A stretch of 60,000 nucleotides of DNA from Antedon mediterranea. Taxonomy: Eukaryota; Echinodermata; Crinoidea; Comatulida; Antedonidae. Shown here piece after piece: positions 32,343 to 43,221 of this stretch; position 1 is the first letter of the stretch; the number at the start of each line of letters is the position of its first letter. Location of the stretch: NCBI RefSeq assembly GCF_964355755.1, contig NC_092672.1:31928501-31988500 (forward strand), read 5' to 3'. Below the pieces are notes generated by a model. The model was not told the origin of the DNA and ran no database searches. It saw nothing but the letters and a program-made list of their open reading frames with translations. The translations under genes and the position numbers were made by a program.

Positions 32343-34684
32343 CTAGACATGAAACTCGTCACTTTGACGAGTTAGTTATCCGCACGACAAACGCCACGCG
32401 CACATCATACGTTGGAATTTTGCACACGGAAAAAGATTATGACATTATAACCTGAACTGAAGAATATCATATGCTGTTAGTGCTGAATTCTGTCAATTTT
32501 GTGTCATATAGTATATACAGTGCAAACGGTATAATCTGTATACATGTTACATACAGTGTAGAATAGGTGAAATTACGGGTCCCCCCGTTTATTCTTATTT
32601 TTAACACGGCTTCGGTATCAAAATGAAACACTAAGATAGCAATTTCGGAAGGAAATTATCTCAGCAGCAACATATTAACGTGTAGAAGGAATTTGAATAC
32701 GTAAAATATAGATGCGCGCCCTTTTAAATGTGATGAACTATTACGCAAAATATGAAAATACGACTTTTTTTATTCAACTGGCCATATGATGACGTCACAA
32801 CATCCGATTGGCAAAATGTTTACATGAATTCGTATCTACAATCCAATAGCTTCCAGAAAACGTTTTAATCATGATTATCACGTTTTATTCTGACGAGCTA
32901 TAACAGATTGAAATTTACTGTAAAGATGAAAATAAGTGACCCACGTTATTTTCATTTTTAGACATGATGACGTCATAAAAATTAAAATATTTTAACTCAT
33001 GCGAACGATAGTTGATTGACCTAGATAATATAAAAATCGGGGTGAAAATGGAAAACAGATAATTGGAGATGCGCTCTATTAAATGTGATGAGCTATGATG
33101 AAAGATACAAAAATTCTATTTTTTATATTCGCATGGCCATACGATGACGTCACAATGTCCGGTAAGCCGTATTGATGCATGATACATGATCTACAACTCA
33201 TCATCTTCCAAAATACGTAATAAAAATAACTTTTACCGTTTAGTTTAGAAACTACGACTGTTTAAAAAAAGGTATAATTTTGACAAATTTTGACAAATTT
33301 TTGAACTTTTTCATCAAAAACGCACATAAATTATCCAATTCGACGTGCAGTAACAACATATTAACGTGTAAAAGAAATTCGAATACGTGAAATATTGATG
33401 CGCGTTCTTTTAAATGTAATGAATGATGACGCAAAATATGAAAATACGACATTTTTTATTTAACTGGCCATATGATGACGTCACAACATGCGATTGGCAA
33501 AATGTTGACAGGATTTCGTATCTACAATCCAATAGCTTTCAGAAAATGTTTTAATCGTGATTATCACATTTTATTCTTACGAGCTACAACAGATAAAAAT
33601 TTACTGTAAAGATGAAATTAATGACCCACGTAATTAAAATTTTTAGGCACGATGACCTCATAAAAATTTAAATATTTTTAACTTGTGCGAAAGATAGTTG
33701 ATTTACCTAGACAATATCAAAATCGGCGTGAAAATGGAAAACTGATAAGTGGCGATGCGTTCTACTAAATGTGATGAGCTATGACGAAAGATACAAAATT
33801 CCTAAATTTTATATTCACGTGGCCATACGATGACGTCACAATGTCCGGTTAGCCATAAAAATACATGATCCGATATCTACAACTCATCAACTTCCAGAAT
33901 ATGTCATCCACAAAAAGTTGATCGTGTAGTTTAGAAATTATGACTGTTTAAAAAAAGGCATAATTTTGACAAATTTTTGAACTTTTTCATCAATAACGCG
34001 CGCAAATTGTCCAATTCGACGTGCTCGTATGACGTAACTTTAAGTCGAAATTGTTTAAAAGTTGGTAAAATTACTAGAAAAGGCTGGACAAATATAAATC
34101 ACGCGAAAAAAATATGTTTTTAATGCTACGTGCGCACCACACACGTAAAAATTTGCGCACGCGTGGGAATTTTTGACATGCTTAAAATGACATGAAACTC
34201 GTAGAAAATTGAATAGAAATTAATTTTGCGCATTTTAAATTTTTAAATGCGCGTACACGCGTAACTTTGTGTAAAACACGCAATTTTTTTTTAACAGGAA
34301 GTTAGCGCATGACACAAATTAAACTTTTGCAAAGTTTCAGTTTAAAATCTTTTATGGTTTTCGATCTATGTTAAATACGCGAAATTCATAAAATCGCACG
34401 TAAGTCACGTTGCACAACTCTGACGTCATTAAAAAATAGGAGGTGCACAAGTTCACGTAAATGCCCACATGTTGTCAAAGTTATGAAATGTTATGTTTAC
34501 ACATTTTAGAGAAACGCTCTACACAAAAATAGCGAGAAAGAAAGAAGAATAATACAGAAAAAAATATTGATCCCATACAATAACAAGGAGTTATCCGCCA
34601 AGTGCGGATAACTAATAAAAAGTTGATGTTGATGATTTCGTACAATCACAAGAGGTTATCCAGCAACTTCGTTGCGGATAACCA
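32343..34684 (-). repeat. Helitron-like unit 3 with internal partial duplication
   Basis: 2.34 kb. At ~33346 the unit jumps back ('cgacgtg' to 'cagtaacaacatattaacg'), so the middle ~1 kb is present twice. It has the full terminal part with two hairpins (gttatccgcc..gcggataac and ttatccagcaac..gttgcggataa) that joins unit 4 directly. Confidence 0.65.
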
Positions 34685-36343
34685 ACTAGACATGAAACTC
34701 GTCACTTTGACGAGTTAGTTATCCGCACAACGACAAACGCCACGTGCACGTCATACGTTGGAATATTTCACACACAGATAAAGATTATGGCATTATGACA
34801 AGAACTGAAGAATATGATATGCTGTTAGTGCTGAATTCTGTCAATTTTGTGTCATATAGTATACATGCAAACAGTATAATCTGTATACATATTACATACA
34901 GTGTAGAATAGGTGAAATTACGGGACCCGCCATTTATTCAAATTTTTAACATGGCGACGGTATCAAAATGAAACACTTCGATAGCAATTTCAGAAGGAAA
35001 TTATCTTAGGAACAACATATTAACGTGTAGAAGAAATTTGAATACGTAAAATATAGATGCGCACCCTTTTAAATGTGATGAACTATGACGCAAAATATTA
35101 AAATACGACTTTTTTTATTTAACTGGCCATATGATGACGTCACAACATCCGATTGGAAATTTTTTTACATGATTTCGTATCTACAATCCAATCGCTTCCA
35201 GAAAACGTTTAATCGTGATTATCACATTTTATTCTTACGAGCTATAACAGATTAAAATTTACTGTAAAGATGAAATTAATGCCACATGTAATTTAAATTT
35301 TTAGGCACGATGACGTCATAACAATTAAAATATTTTTAACTCATGCGAAAGATAGTTGATTGACCTAGACAATATCAAAATCGGGGTGAAAATGGAAAAT
35401 GTATAAGTGGAGATGCGCTCTATTAAATGTAATGAGCTATGACGAAAGATACAAAAATCCTCAATTTTATATTCGTGTGGCCATACGATGACGTTAAAAT
35501 GTCCGGTTAGCCATATTAATACATGATCCGATATCTACAACTCATCAACTTCCAGAATATGTTATCCACAAAAAGTTGACCGTGTAGTTTAGAAATTACG
35601 ATTGTTTAAAAAAAGGCATAATTTTGACAAATTGTTGTACTTTTTCATCAAAAACGTGCGCAAATTGTCCAATTCGACGTGCTCGTATGACGTAACTTTA
35701 AGTCGAAATTGTTTAAAAGTTGGTAAAATTACTAGAAAAGGCTGGAAAAACATAAATTACGCGAAAAATATATGTTTTTAATGCTACGTGCGCACCGCAC
35801 ACGTAAAAATTTGCGCATGCGTGGGAATTTTTTACATGCTTAAAATGACATGAAACGCGTAGAAAGTTGATTAGAAATTAATTTTTCGCATTTTAAAATT
35901 TCAAACGCGCGTGCGCGCGTAACTTCTTGTAAAACATGCCATTTTTTGTGCACAAACAGTTTGCCCTTGATATGACTTAAATTTTCACAAAATGTAAAAA
36001 CAAAATTACGCTTGGTTTTAAATCTATGATCAATTTAAAAAAATCATAAAATCACGCGTAAGTCACGTTGCGTAACTATGACGTCATTCAAAAATAGGAG
36101 GTGCACAACTTCACGTAAATGCCCATATGTTGACAAAGTTATGAAATGTTATGTTTACCCATTTTAGAGATACGCTCTGCACAAAAAGTGAGGGAGAAAG
36201 ACTGAAGAATAATGAAAAAAAAAAAAAAGACACAGGACAGTTCCAAGGAGTTATCCGCTAAATGCGGATAACTAAAAAAAAAGAGGATGATGATTTCGTA
36301 CAATCACTAGGAGTTATCCTGCAACTTCGTTGCGGATAACTAA
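34685..36343 (-). repeat. Helitron-like unit 4, complete
   Basis: 1.66 kb with both ends: ctagacatg + hairpin on the left, and on the right hairpin AGTTATCCGC-TAAAT-GCGGATAACT near 36250 and gcaacttcgttgc at ~36321. This is the best reference copy for the family. Confidence 0.65.
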
Positions 36344-36381
36344 TAAACCTTCTTCTATAAATTAAACATTATCCCTGCATT

Positions 36382-36546
36382 AGCCAATCAGCAGCAGCTA
36401 CTGAAAATTTTGGAAAGTCCAACAAACTATTTTTAGAATTTGATATTACTTCCTAGTTTTCTGTGCCTAGATTAGCTCAAATTTTACAATACTGGAACGT
36501 CTAGCTGCTTTTGTGACCTTTGTTTCTTATAACTCATTTAATCATA
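36382..36546 (+). promoter_or_regulatory. Promoter and non-coding exon 1 of TRIM copy 4
   Basis: AGCCAATCAGC 36382-36392, GGAAAGTCC, ACTTCCTAG (one change from the other copies) and donor cata|GTAAGT at 36547. The Helitron-like array ends only ~40 bp upstream, replacing all the distal spacer. Confidence 0.6.
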
Positions 36547-36721
36547 GTAAGTATTATTATTATTAACTGTAAACATTTTTTTTTATAATCGAAATAATCT
36601 GTACACTAATCCTTGCGCAATTTTAAATTGCACAAATTGTTTAATATATGCGCATAACATAATACTAAGATATTTAATAGATAGCTTTATTTATAGACTT
36701 AGATGTTTCATTTTCTTACAG

Positions 36722-38884
36722 ATGTCGGAACAAAAAGCATTACAATTCTTAGACAAGAATGATCTTGAATGTGCAATCTGTCTAGAAAGACTGACAGAAC
36801 CAAAAACACTTGAGTGCCTCCATAGTTACTGTCTTCATTGCCTGCAGAGTTTGATTAAAACAAGCGGCAAAATAAAATGTCCAAAATGTTGTAAGATGTA
36901 CGATGACCTAAATCAATTTGATTTAAAAGATCTTACTACCAATGAAATGTTAAGTTATCAAGTTAAATTTGTTGGGAATATTGAATCTGAAAAACCACCA
37001 AAGTGCTCAAGCTGTGATAACCAACCTGAATACTACTGCTCTGAATGTCGAATGTATCTATGTGGACAATGTATTAAACATCATACAATAATTCCTGTAT
37101 TGAAAAACCACCCATTGTACACACTGGACAAAATTCAAGGAGAAGGTAAAGATCTGCCACATAAATGCATATATCACAGGGACTGCATGCTTGAATTTTA
37201 TTGCAGAATTTGTCTTAAAAGTGGATGTAAGAAATGTGAACATGTTCTACGCTGTTATCAAAATGAACATAATGTGATTCCATTCGAGACGGCTGTAGAC
37301 GAGTTTAATCAAAATGCTACAGAAGTTAAAAAAAGTGCGGAAGAAATTAAAGAAAAACTAAAAAGAACAAGGGAAAGCTTCATGAAAGAAAGATCCGACT
37401 TTGAATTAAAATTAAAATTATGCAGAACAGCGATTGAATTACAAGAAGAAAACATTATTAAAAAGGCTCAGGAGAAAACAAGAGCAATGTTGATGGACCT
37501 TGACAAAATTGACAAAGAAAACAAAGAGCTTATTGATAATAGAGTTAAAAATATTGACTCAAAGCTGTTGAAAGTTAATGAGATGTTGCCATTAATTAAC
37601 ACAATGATGAACAAACCAGAAGAAAGAGAAACACTTAGATCTCATGAGGAAAATATTAATTCTGTTAAAGAAGAAACTCTGGAATCAAAGTATGATGAAT
37701 CTATCAAGATAAAAGCCCCTATTTTCATTCCATCTAAAAACTTGGATATGTTAATAGATTTGGAAGGCATTGGTAAAATGTCAAATGTTGAATGTGCATA
37801 TGAGGTTGCTGAAGATAAAGTACCTATTATAGTCACAAAAGGACAGCCATTTGAAGTGAAAGTTGTGTCAAGTTCAGTAGAAAGTGAGGAATCTATATTG
37901 GCTGCAACTTTAATTAATAAATCAGGTGAAGAATCAGCAACTGAAGTGAAATATCAAGGAAGTGGAGAGTACAGAATAACAGGAAGATGTCATAAAGAAG
38001 GAGATTGGAAGATGAAGATTACTGCTAGAAGAGAAGAAATCAAAGGATCACCAGTGAATATCAAGGTGGAAGCGCTAGGACTTGTGCATACCATTGATAA
38101 CATAAGAAGGCGTAAAGTACATAACAAGAATGACAAAGTAAATGATGTAATATTAGATAAAGAAGGAAATTTAATTGTAACTAGTTTTAGTAAAGACTTA
38201 TTGAAGTTCAACCAAGAATGTTCATTCATTGGTAGAATAGAGATACCAGACAATGTACAGGTTGTTCGTATACATCAAATGAGTAATGGCCAAATGGTGT
38301 ATAGTGATTACCTAAACAAAACTGTTGTCAAGTGTGATGATAAATTTCAACAAATTCGTACATTTGGTAAAGGAACATTAACACACCCACGTGGATTGAC
38401 AGTGAATAAGGAAACTAGAACCATGTATGTTGCAGATTGGGATTGTCATTGTGTGTTTAAATTTAATGTTGATAGTGGTGAACTTATTGGTAGATTTGGT
38501 TCAAAAGGTAACAAAGAAGGAGAAATGAATATGCCAGATGGACTTGCTCTGACAAACGAGGGCAACCTGATTGTTGTAGAATTTGGAAATCACAGAATAC
38601 AAATGTTTGATGCTAATGATAAGTTTATGAAAATTCTTGTAGGCAAAGGTGAGCAAGATGGTCATGTTCAATATCCTCATTATGTAGCGATAGAATCTGA
38701 GGAAAACCTCTTGGTATCAAGTAATAACAAACTTCAATTATTTGATCAAAATGGAGATTTTCTCAAACGAATAGATGATGGTGGATTAGATGTACCTTGT
38801 GGAGTTGCAATAATCTCTAAGAAACCAAGAAGGGTAGCTGTAGCAAACTGGAGATCAAACAAAGTAAAAATATATAATTATTAA
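36722..38884 (+). CDS. TRIM-NHL copy 4, intact (RING-B-box-coiled coil-filamin-NHL E3 ligase)
   Basis: 720 aa in one exon. ATG follows the acceptor ..TTCTTACAG directly; one extra base here puts the upstream ATG of other copies out of frame, confirming MSEQ as the start. RING C17..C56 (C3HC4), B-box 1 (C95-H130), B-box 2 (~147-183), coiled coil ~190-330, filamin/Ig ~355-460, and NHL repeats ~475-720 with blocks THPRG, DWDCHC, FGSKGN, NMPDG and EFGNHRIQ. No signal peptide or membrane segment, so cytosolic. By family it is a ubiquitin ligase whose propeller picks the target (RNA or protein). The specific target is unknown. Use it as the reference copy. Confidence 0.95.
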   Translation: MSEQKALQFLDKNDLECAICLERLTEPKTLECLHSYCLHCLQSLIKTSGKIKCPKCCKMYDDLNQFDLKDLTTNEMLSYQVKFVGNIESEKPPKCSSCDNQPEYYCSECRMYLCGQCIKHHTIIPVLKNHPLYTLDKIQGEGKDLPHKCIYHRDCMLEFYCRICLKSGCKKCEHVLRCYQNEHNVIPFETAVDEFNQNATEVKKSAEEIKEKLKRTRESFMKERSDFELKLKLCRTAIELQEENIIKKAQEKTRAMLMDLDKIDKENKELIDNRVKNIDSKLLKVNEMLPLINTMMNKPEERETLRSHEENINSVKEETLESKYDESIKIKAPIFIPSKNLDMLIDLEGIGKMSNVECAYEVAEDKVPIIVTKGQPFEVKVVSSSVESEESILAATLINKSGEESATEVKYQGSGEYRITGRCHKEGDWKMKITARREEIKGSPVNIKVEALGLVHTIDNIRRRKVHNKNDKVNDVILDKEGNLIVTSFSKDLLKFNQECSFIGRIEIPDNVQVVRIHQMSNGQMVYSDYLNKTVVKCDDKFQQIRTFGKGTLTHPRGLTVNKETRTMYVADWDCHCVFKFNVDSGELIGRFGSKGNKEGEMNMPDGLALTNEGNLIVVEFGNHRIQMFDANDKFMKILVGKGEQDGHVQYPHYVAIESEENLLVSSNNKLQLFDQNGDFLKRIDDGGLDVPCGVAIISKKPRRVAVANWRSNKVKIYNY

Positions 38885-39053
38885 ATAGCACATTTTATAT
38901 ACTTGATCAAACTACCAGAAAAACAAACAATTTCTATATGCACACTGAATACCACCGATGATAAACAACAAACCTGTGTTGTTTGAGAATAATTAGTAAT
39001 TTAATTAAATTTGTTAATAATGTAAAACTTTATATCAAATCAGCATTTCTTAG

Positions 39054-39094
<41 letters not shown>

Positions 39095-39351
39095 TTTATT
39101 CGGTCATCAATGTAAAAATAACTATGAACAAGATATCAAGTAAATAATAAAAGTTACTAAAATGTAACCAAGCAATATTTGTTATTATTTATTTTTGTAC
39201 ATTCAACAAAAAGAAAGTTATTTTGAATGAGATCAAAATATGTAAAGTAAATATTAAGGCCTGACCACCTGATCAATTGTTTTGAAAGCCTGGGAATCAA
39301 CTGCGCATTACATGAAGATTATAAAACAAAATTATTATTTTAAAAATATTA
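38885..39351 (+). other. 3' flank of TRIM copy 4 with short (AAT)n insertion
   Basis: Same flank as after the other copies. At 39056-39121 there is an (AAT)n run followed by 'atttattcggtcatcaatg', resembling the 3' end of the LINE at 6727-6770 ('tttatttcggcatcagta'). It is probably a severely 5'-truncated LINE or SINE tail. Nothing else is seen. Confidence 0.5.
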
Positions 39352-39877
39352 TAGTGATTTATTAAACAAAACTGTTTCCGTGACAAAAAATTGCATAATA
39401 AAACATCCTGGAGGCTTGACAGTAAATAAGAAAACTAAAACCATGGTATGTGGCAAACAGAGAAGCTCACTGTGTACTTAAGTTTAATGTTGATAATGGA
39501 GACTTTCTTGGTTAAATTGGTGAAGAGGGTAGCAAAGAGGGTCAAATGAGGTTACCAAGTGATGCTGCTCTCACAAAGAAACGGAACCTGATTGTTGTAG
39601 ATCATTTGAATAACAGAATACAACTGTTTGATCCAAATCCTCATAGAGCACGGTGGAATAGATGGTTATGTCACTCTCAGAATATAGCCATAGATTATGA
39701 TGAGAACATACTGATATCAAGTAGACACAAACTACAGCAATTTGATAACAATGGTGTTTTATAAAACAAATACATAATGTTGAGTTAGTTACATTAGATC
39801 AACATAATATCTATGAAAAAAGATAGTAGCTGTGACAGAATATGGAGGAAACAGAGTCAAAATACATAATTATTGAT
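39352..39877 (+). pseudogene. Decayed NHL fragment 4
   Basis: Like fragment 1 but uninterrupted, so it serves as the empty-site reference. It reads GGLTVNKKTKTM, then a frame slip (gtatgtggcaaac), HCVLKFNVDNGDFLG*, then QMRLPSDAALTKKRNLIVVDHLNNRIQLFDPNP and the 17-bp deletion, NIAIDYDENILISS, and an end resembling YGGNRVKIHNY. Confidence 0.75.
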
Positions 39878-40396
39878 AATGTATAATGGGTAAAATCAAT
39901 ATATGCTCATTATTCAGAATTTTAGCTTATATATTGTAACTTTTATATTTAGTTTTTTATAATTAAAATATACTAAAATTAAACACTATATTTTTTAGGT
40001 TTGTGAATGATATATCATGTGATGTAATAGGTTTAATGATTTGTTATTTAAAAATGTAAACATCTGTAAGACTACACTTGGATACAGTTTTGGCAAGGAG
40101 TTATATTATTAATATGGGAAATAACAGCTGTTATTAAATCAGTATGTTATCACATATTTGATAATGTTTTCACCCACTCCCATTGAACCCACCAATCAGA
40201 CAAGGCAGCAATGTGTATCAGTAGACTTTAGACTTCAAATAATCGCTGAATCCTTTCTTTTAATGAAATATATGAAACTGTGCCTAGATTAGCTGTCTGT
40301 CTGGCTGCCTTTTTCCCCATTGTTTCATCTTTCTTATAACTTATTTAATCATAATAAGTAGTATTATTATTATTAACTGTAACATTTTTTTTTATA
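39878..40396 (+). other. Spacer and damaged promoter of TRIM copy 5
   Basis: The spacer is as in other units. The segment with the CCAAT box and GGAAAGTCC is deleted (jump at ~40275 from 'atatgaaact' to 'gtgcctagattagct'). The exon 1 donor reads cata|ATAAGT at 40354 instead of cata|GTAAGT, a G-to-A change at the first intron base. Then the intron is interrupted by the element starting at 40397. Confidence 0.6.
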
Positions 40397-43104
40397 CCGT
40401 ATATTTCGGTGTATAAGTCGCACTTTTGACACGCAAATTTGACCTCTAAATTAAGGGTGCGTCTTATACACCGAACATACAGTACAGATAATAAATACTG
40501 CAACATTTGGACGCGTAGACCACGTTTCGTACGCGTGGCAACTTCGTAGGTTTCGCGTGGCGTAATCTACGCAAGCTAACATGCTACGCGTAGTCTACGC
40601 GTAGCCTACGAAGCGAGAGCTAGGAGGGGAAATTCCAATGTTCAGATTATTGTGTACTGTGCTGCTGCACCACACACGGAATTTGTTAACGAATTTGAAT
40701 ACTAGTTTTCATCAAATTTAAAATGCGAGTTAATTACTGTGAAGTAATAATAAATGTATTAATATTAGTATTAATTACCTGTGTGTTGGTTGTGTTAAAA
40801 TGGGACATTTATTTTTATGAAAGAAGAACAAGTGTACATCTATCACCGATCGGCCAACGTACGGCGGTCGTCGTCTGTTTGTGTGAAATGGCCTCCGGCT
40901 AGGCCTAGCTAGCTAGCTTACTAGCTAAAAAGGTAGGGTTGCCGGTACCGACAGTTTAATTTTAAAATATGTGGTACGCCTATAGTACTTATAGGCCTAC
41001 TTAGTAGTAGTACTAGACTGTATGATAATCCATACTGTGTACAAGCGTTAATATGTACATGGCGTGAAAATGTGAAATAATGTGGTATAGCCTAGGTGAC
41101 AGAAGGATATTTCCTCGATACGACAGTTTTCGCCGTGAAGCTGCTGTTTACCCACGTGTTTGTATCGCGCAGTTCAACTCTCTACTGTCTGAACTATGTT
41201 TGTTTACTACTAGGCTATAATTATAATGAACGATGTTTCGTTTTAAAAATGCGTTTAAATGAAATATTACGCTTATTTAGTACTATGGGATAATATGAAT
41301 TGTTTAAATACTGTAAATGTCAAAATAATAGAATACAAATACGATATTATTTTTGTTCCAACGGAAATCGAGACGGATCACTCCATTCGTAATTCATTAG
41401 CCAAGTGTGTTTATATCCACGTGTTTATGATCCGCGGATGGATACTCTCTCTGAACTGTACTTTTATGTTTTGATTTTAACCTTCAATTTTGTGAAGTTC
41501 AACTTTTATTAAATAAAGTCTTGCATATTTCCTAACCCTAAAATGTTAATTATAATTTATTTTTATTTATAACTAAAATTACATTTATTTAAATACTATC
41601 TACTATTATCGCGCATGACTAAAAAAAAACAAAACAACAAGATCAGGCAAGCACATTGTGTCCTCCGATTCCTCCTCCTCTCTGCTGATGACGATGTTCT
41701 AAACGACCTGTAACTTGACCCTCCACCGATCCTCTGCTGCAGGTTGTTACAATAGCTAATAATGGAGTTTGATGTACAGTTACGACAGTTTCAAACCTGG
41801 ATATTTTTTGTTTAAATGAAACATACTGAGTACTGTATTAATTACTTATAAAAAATTAACTTGCAATTTTAGGCCTACTACTAATACTATTACTATGGAA
41901 GGTAGTCATAATAACGGCCCCCGTCATCAATTCATTTTGTTCACTACTACTGCCTGGCCGGCGATGGTGAATGTACAGCAGTCAGCAGTAGGCCTAGTTA
42001 ATTAGACTTTTCGCGTCTAGCCTAGGCTTTGAGCAATTTTAATTGCTATTTTCTTTAGAAAAATTTGAATTTCAAGTATGTTTAATAATGATGATGATAT
42101 TATTGTATTGGCGAAACAATCGTATCATTTCTATTTATTCGAACTTTTCGTAGCCTGCTTAGCCGTCGACGATGTACTTGTACACAGTACACAGTTGAGT
42201 TTGGGGAATTCCCACACACAGTTGATCACAACGTAGGCCACGAATGCTACGCGTAGCCTACGCACTACGAATGCTACGCCACGCAACCGCCACGCACCCG
42301 CCACGCGTAGACTACGTTACCTACGCGTGGCAAATGTTGCAGTAGTTTTTATCTGTACTGTAAATGCCTCACCACACAGAGTGTACATATCGTCACCTCG
42401 TTGGCTAGGCTAGGCCTAGCTACAGTGTACTAACGTAACGGCAACCTGCTTCTGCCTAGTTTTCAAGGCATTTTAGCGTGATGTTATACTAAATATGATG
42501 AAAAGATTTGTTTATTATGGAGCTGTTTTAGGCGCTCCGATAAAATTTCATTTGTAAACGTTTACGATTGGAATAGTATTTATTTATAGTTATACGCACG
42601 ATCGCCGACCGCCGTACCCCCAGCGCAAGCCCTTCTTGGCGGCCACATGTTGTACGGTATTCGACTAGTATATTCTCCAGATGATTATAGCATGGACCTA
42701 GCGTACACACTTCTCGGATAAATAGATACTAATCGAATACGATTGTCCGTGAAAACGTGCGCCCTCTTGAAATGATCGAGCGAGGCTAGCCCACACACGT
42801 GCGTGTTACACACACGGTCATGCACTCGATGTTGCGGGTGCGAAACTCATGAATAACAAGTTAAAAACAACTTGTTGAGGCTGGCCGCGGCCGAGCCTAG
42901 GTAAGAAAAAACCTAAATAAAGGACGCCGTTGTAGATATAACAAAATATATTATTACAATAAGATTGATTACAATATAAAAAAAACATTGTTTTGATGAA
43001 ATATAAGGTGCGTCTTATCGACGATATAAAAAATACCGATATTTTACTCTCAGTTAGGGGGTGCGTCTTATACACAGGTGCGACTTATACACCGAAATAT
43101 ACGG
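40397..43104. mobile_element. 2.7 kb TA-flanked inverted-repeat element
   Basis: Ends CCGTATATTTCGGTGTATAA / TTATACACCGAAATATACGG, flanked by TA (40395-40396, 43105-43106). The empty site 'tttataatcaaaataatctg' is visible at 25351. A TA target fits Tc1/mariner-like or other TA-specific families. No transposase ORF is recognised. It carries a nested inverted-repeat element at 40479-42361. Inserted in the copy 5 5' UTR intron. Confidence 0.75.
40479..42361. mobile_element. Nested 1.9 kb inverted-repeat element with cacgcgtagac-type ends
   Basis: Ends ACAGTACAGATAATAAATAC / GTTTTTATCTGTACTGT are followed inward by TGCAACATTTG / CAAATGTTGCA. Clusters of short palindromic CTACGCGTAG/CCACGC motifs occupy ~40510-40615 and 42229-42335. 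Frames of 65-71 codons inside (41096-41474) show no recognisable domain. The target duplication is not evident. Confidence 0.55.
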
Positions 43105-43221
43105 TAATCAAAATAATTTGTACACTTATCCTTGCGCAAATTTAAATTGAACGAAATTGTTCAATATATGCGCATAACATATTAAGATATTTAATAGATA
43201 GCTTTGTTTCATTTTTTACAG

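Larger units (their letters stand above)
26855..36343 (-). mobile_element. Head-to-tail array of Helitron-like units, inserted between A and T
   Basis: Comparison with 54010-54040 ('tacaaataaacc') shows 9.5 kb inserted without target duplication between A and T. Read on the minus strand, every unit ends with the hairpin CTCGTC-AAAGT-GACGAG, eight bases, then CTAG|T: the 3' signature of Helitrons. The other end carries hairpins of the TTATCCGC..GCGGATAA type instead of a canonical TC start, so Helentron-type or another variant is possible. Starts (+ coordinates): 26855, 30819, 32343, 34685. No Rep/helicase gene is seen, so it is non-autonomous. It lies ~40 bp upstream of the copy 4 CCAAT box. 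Confidence 0.6.

Noticed and set aside
39056-39096. (AAT)n tract as a regulatory microsatellite
   Set aside because: Better explained as a truncated retroelement tail because of the following LINE-like 3' sequence and its absence from the other copies.
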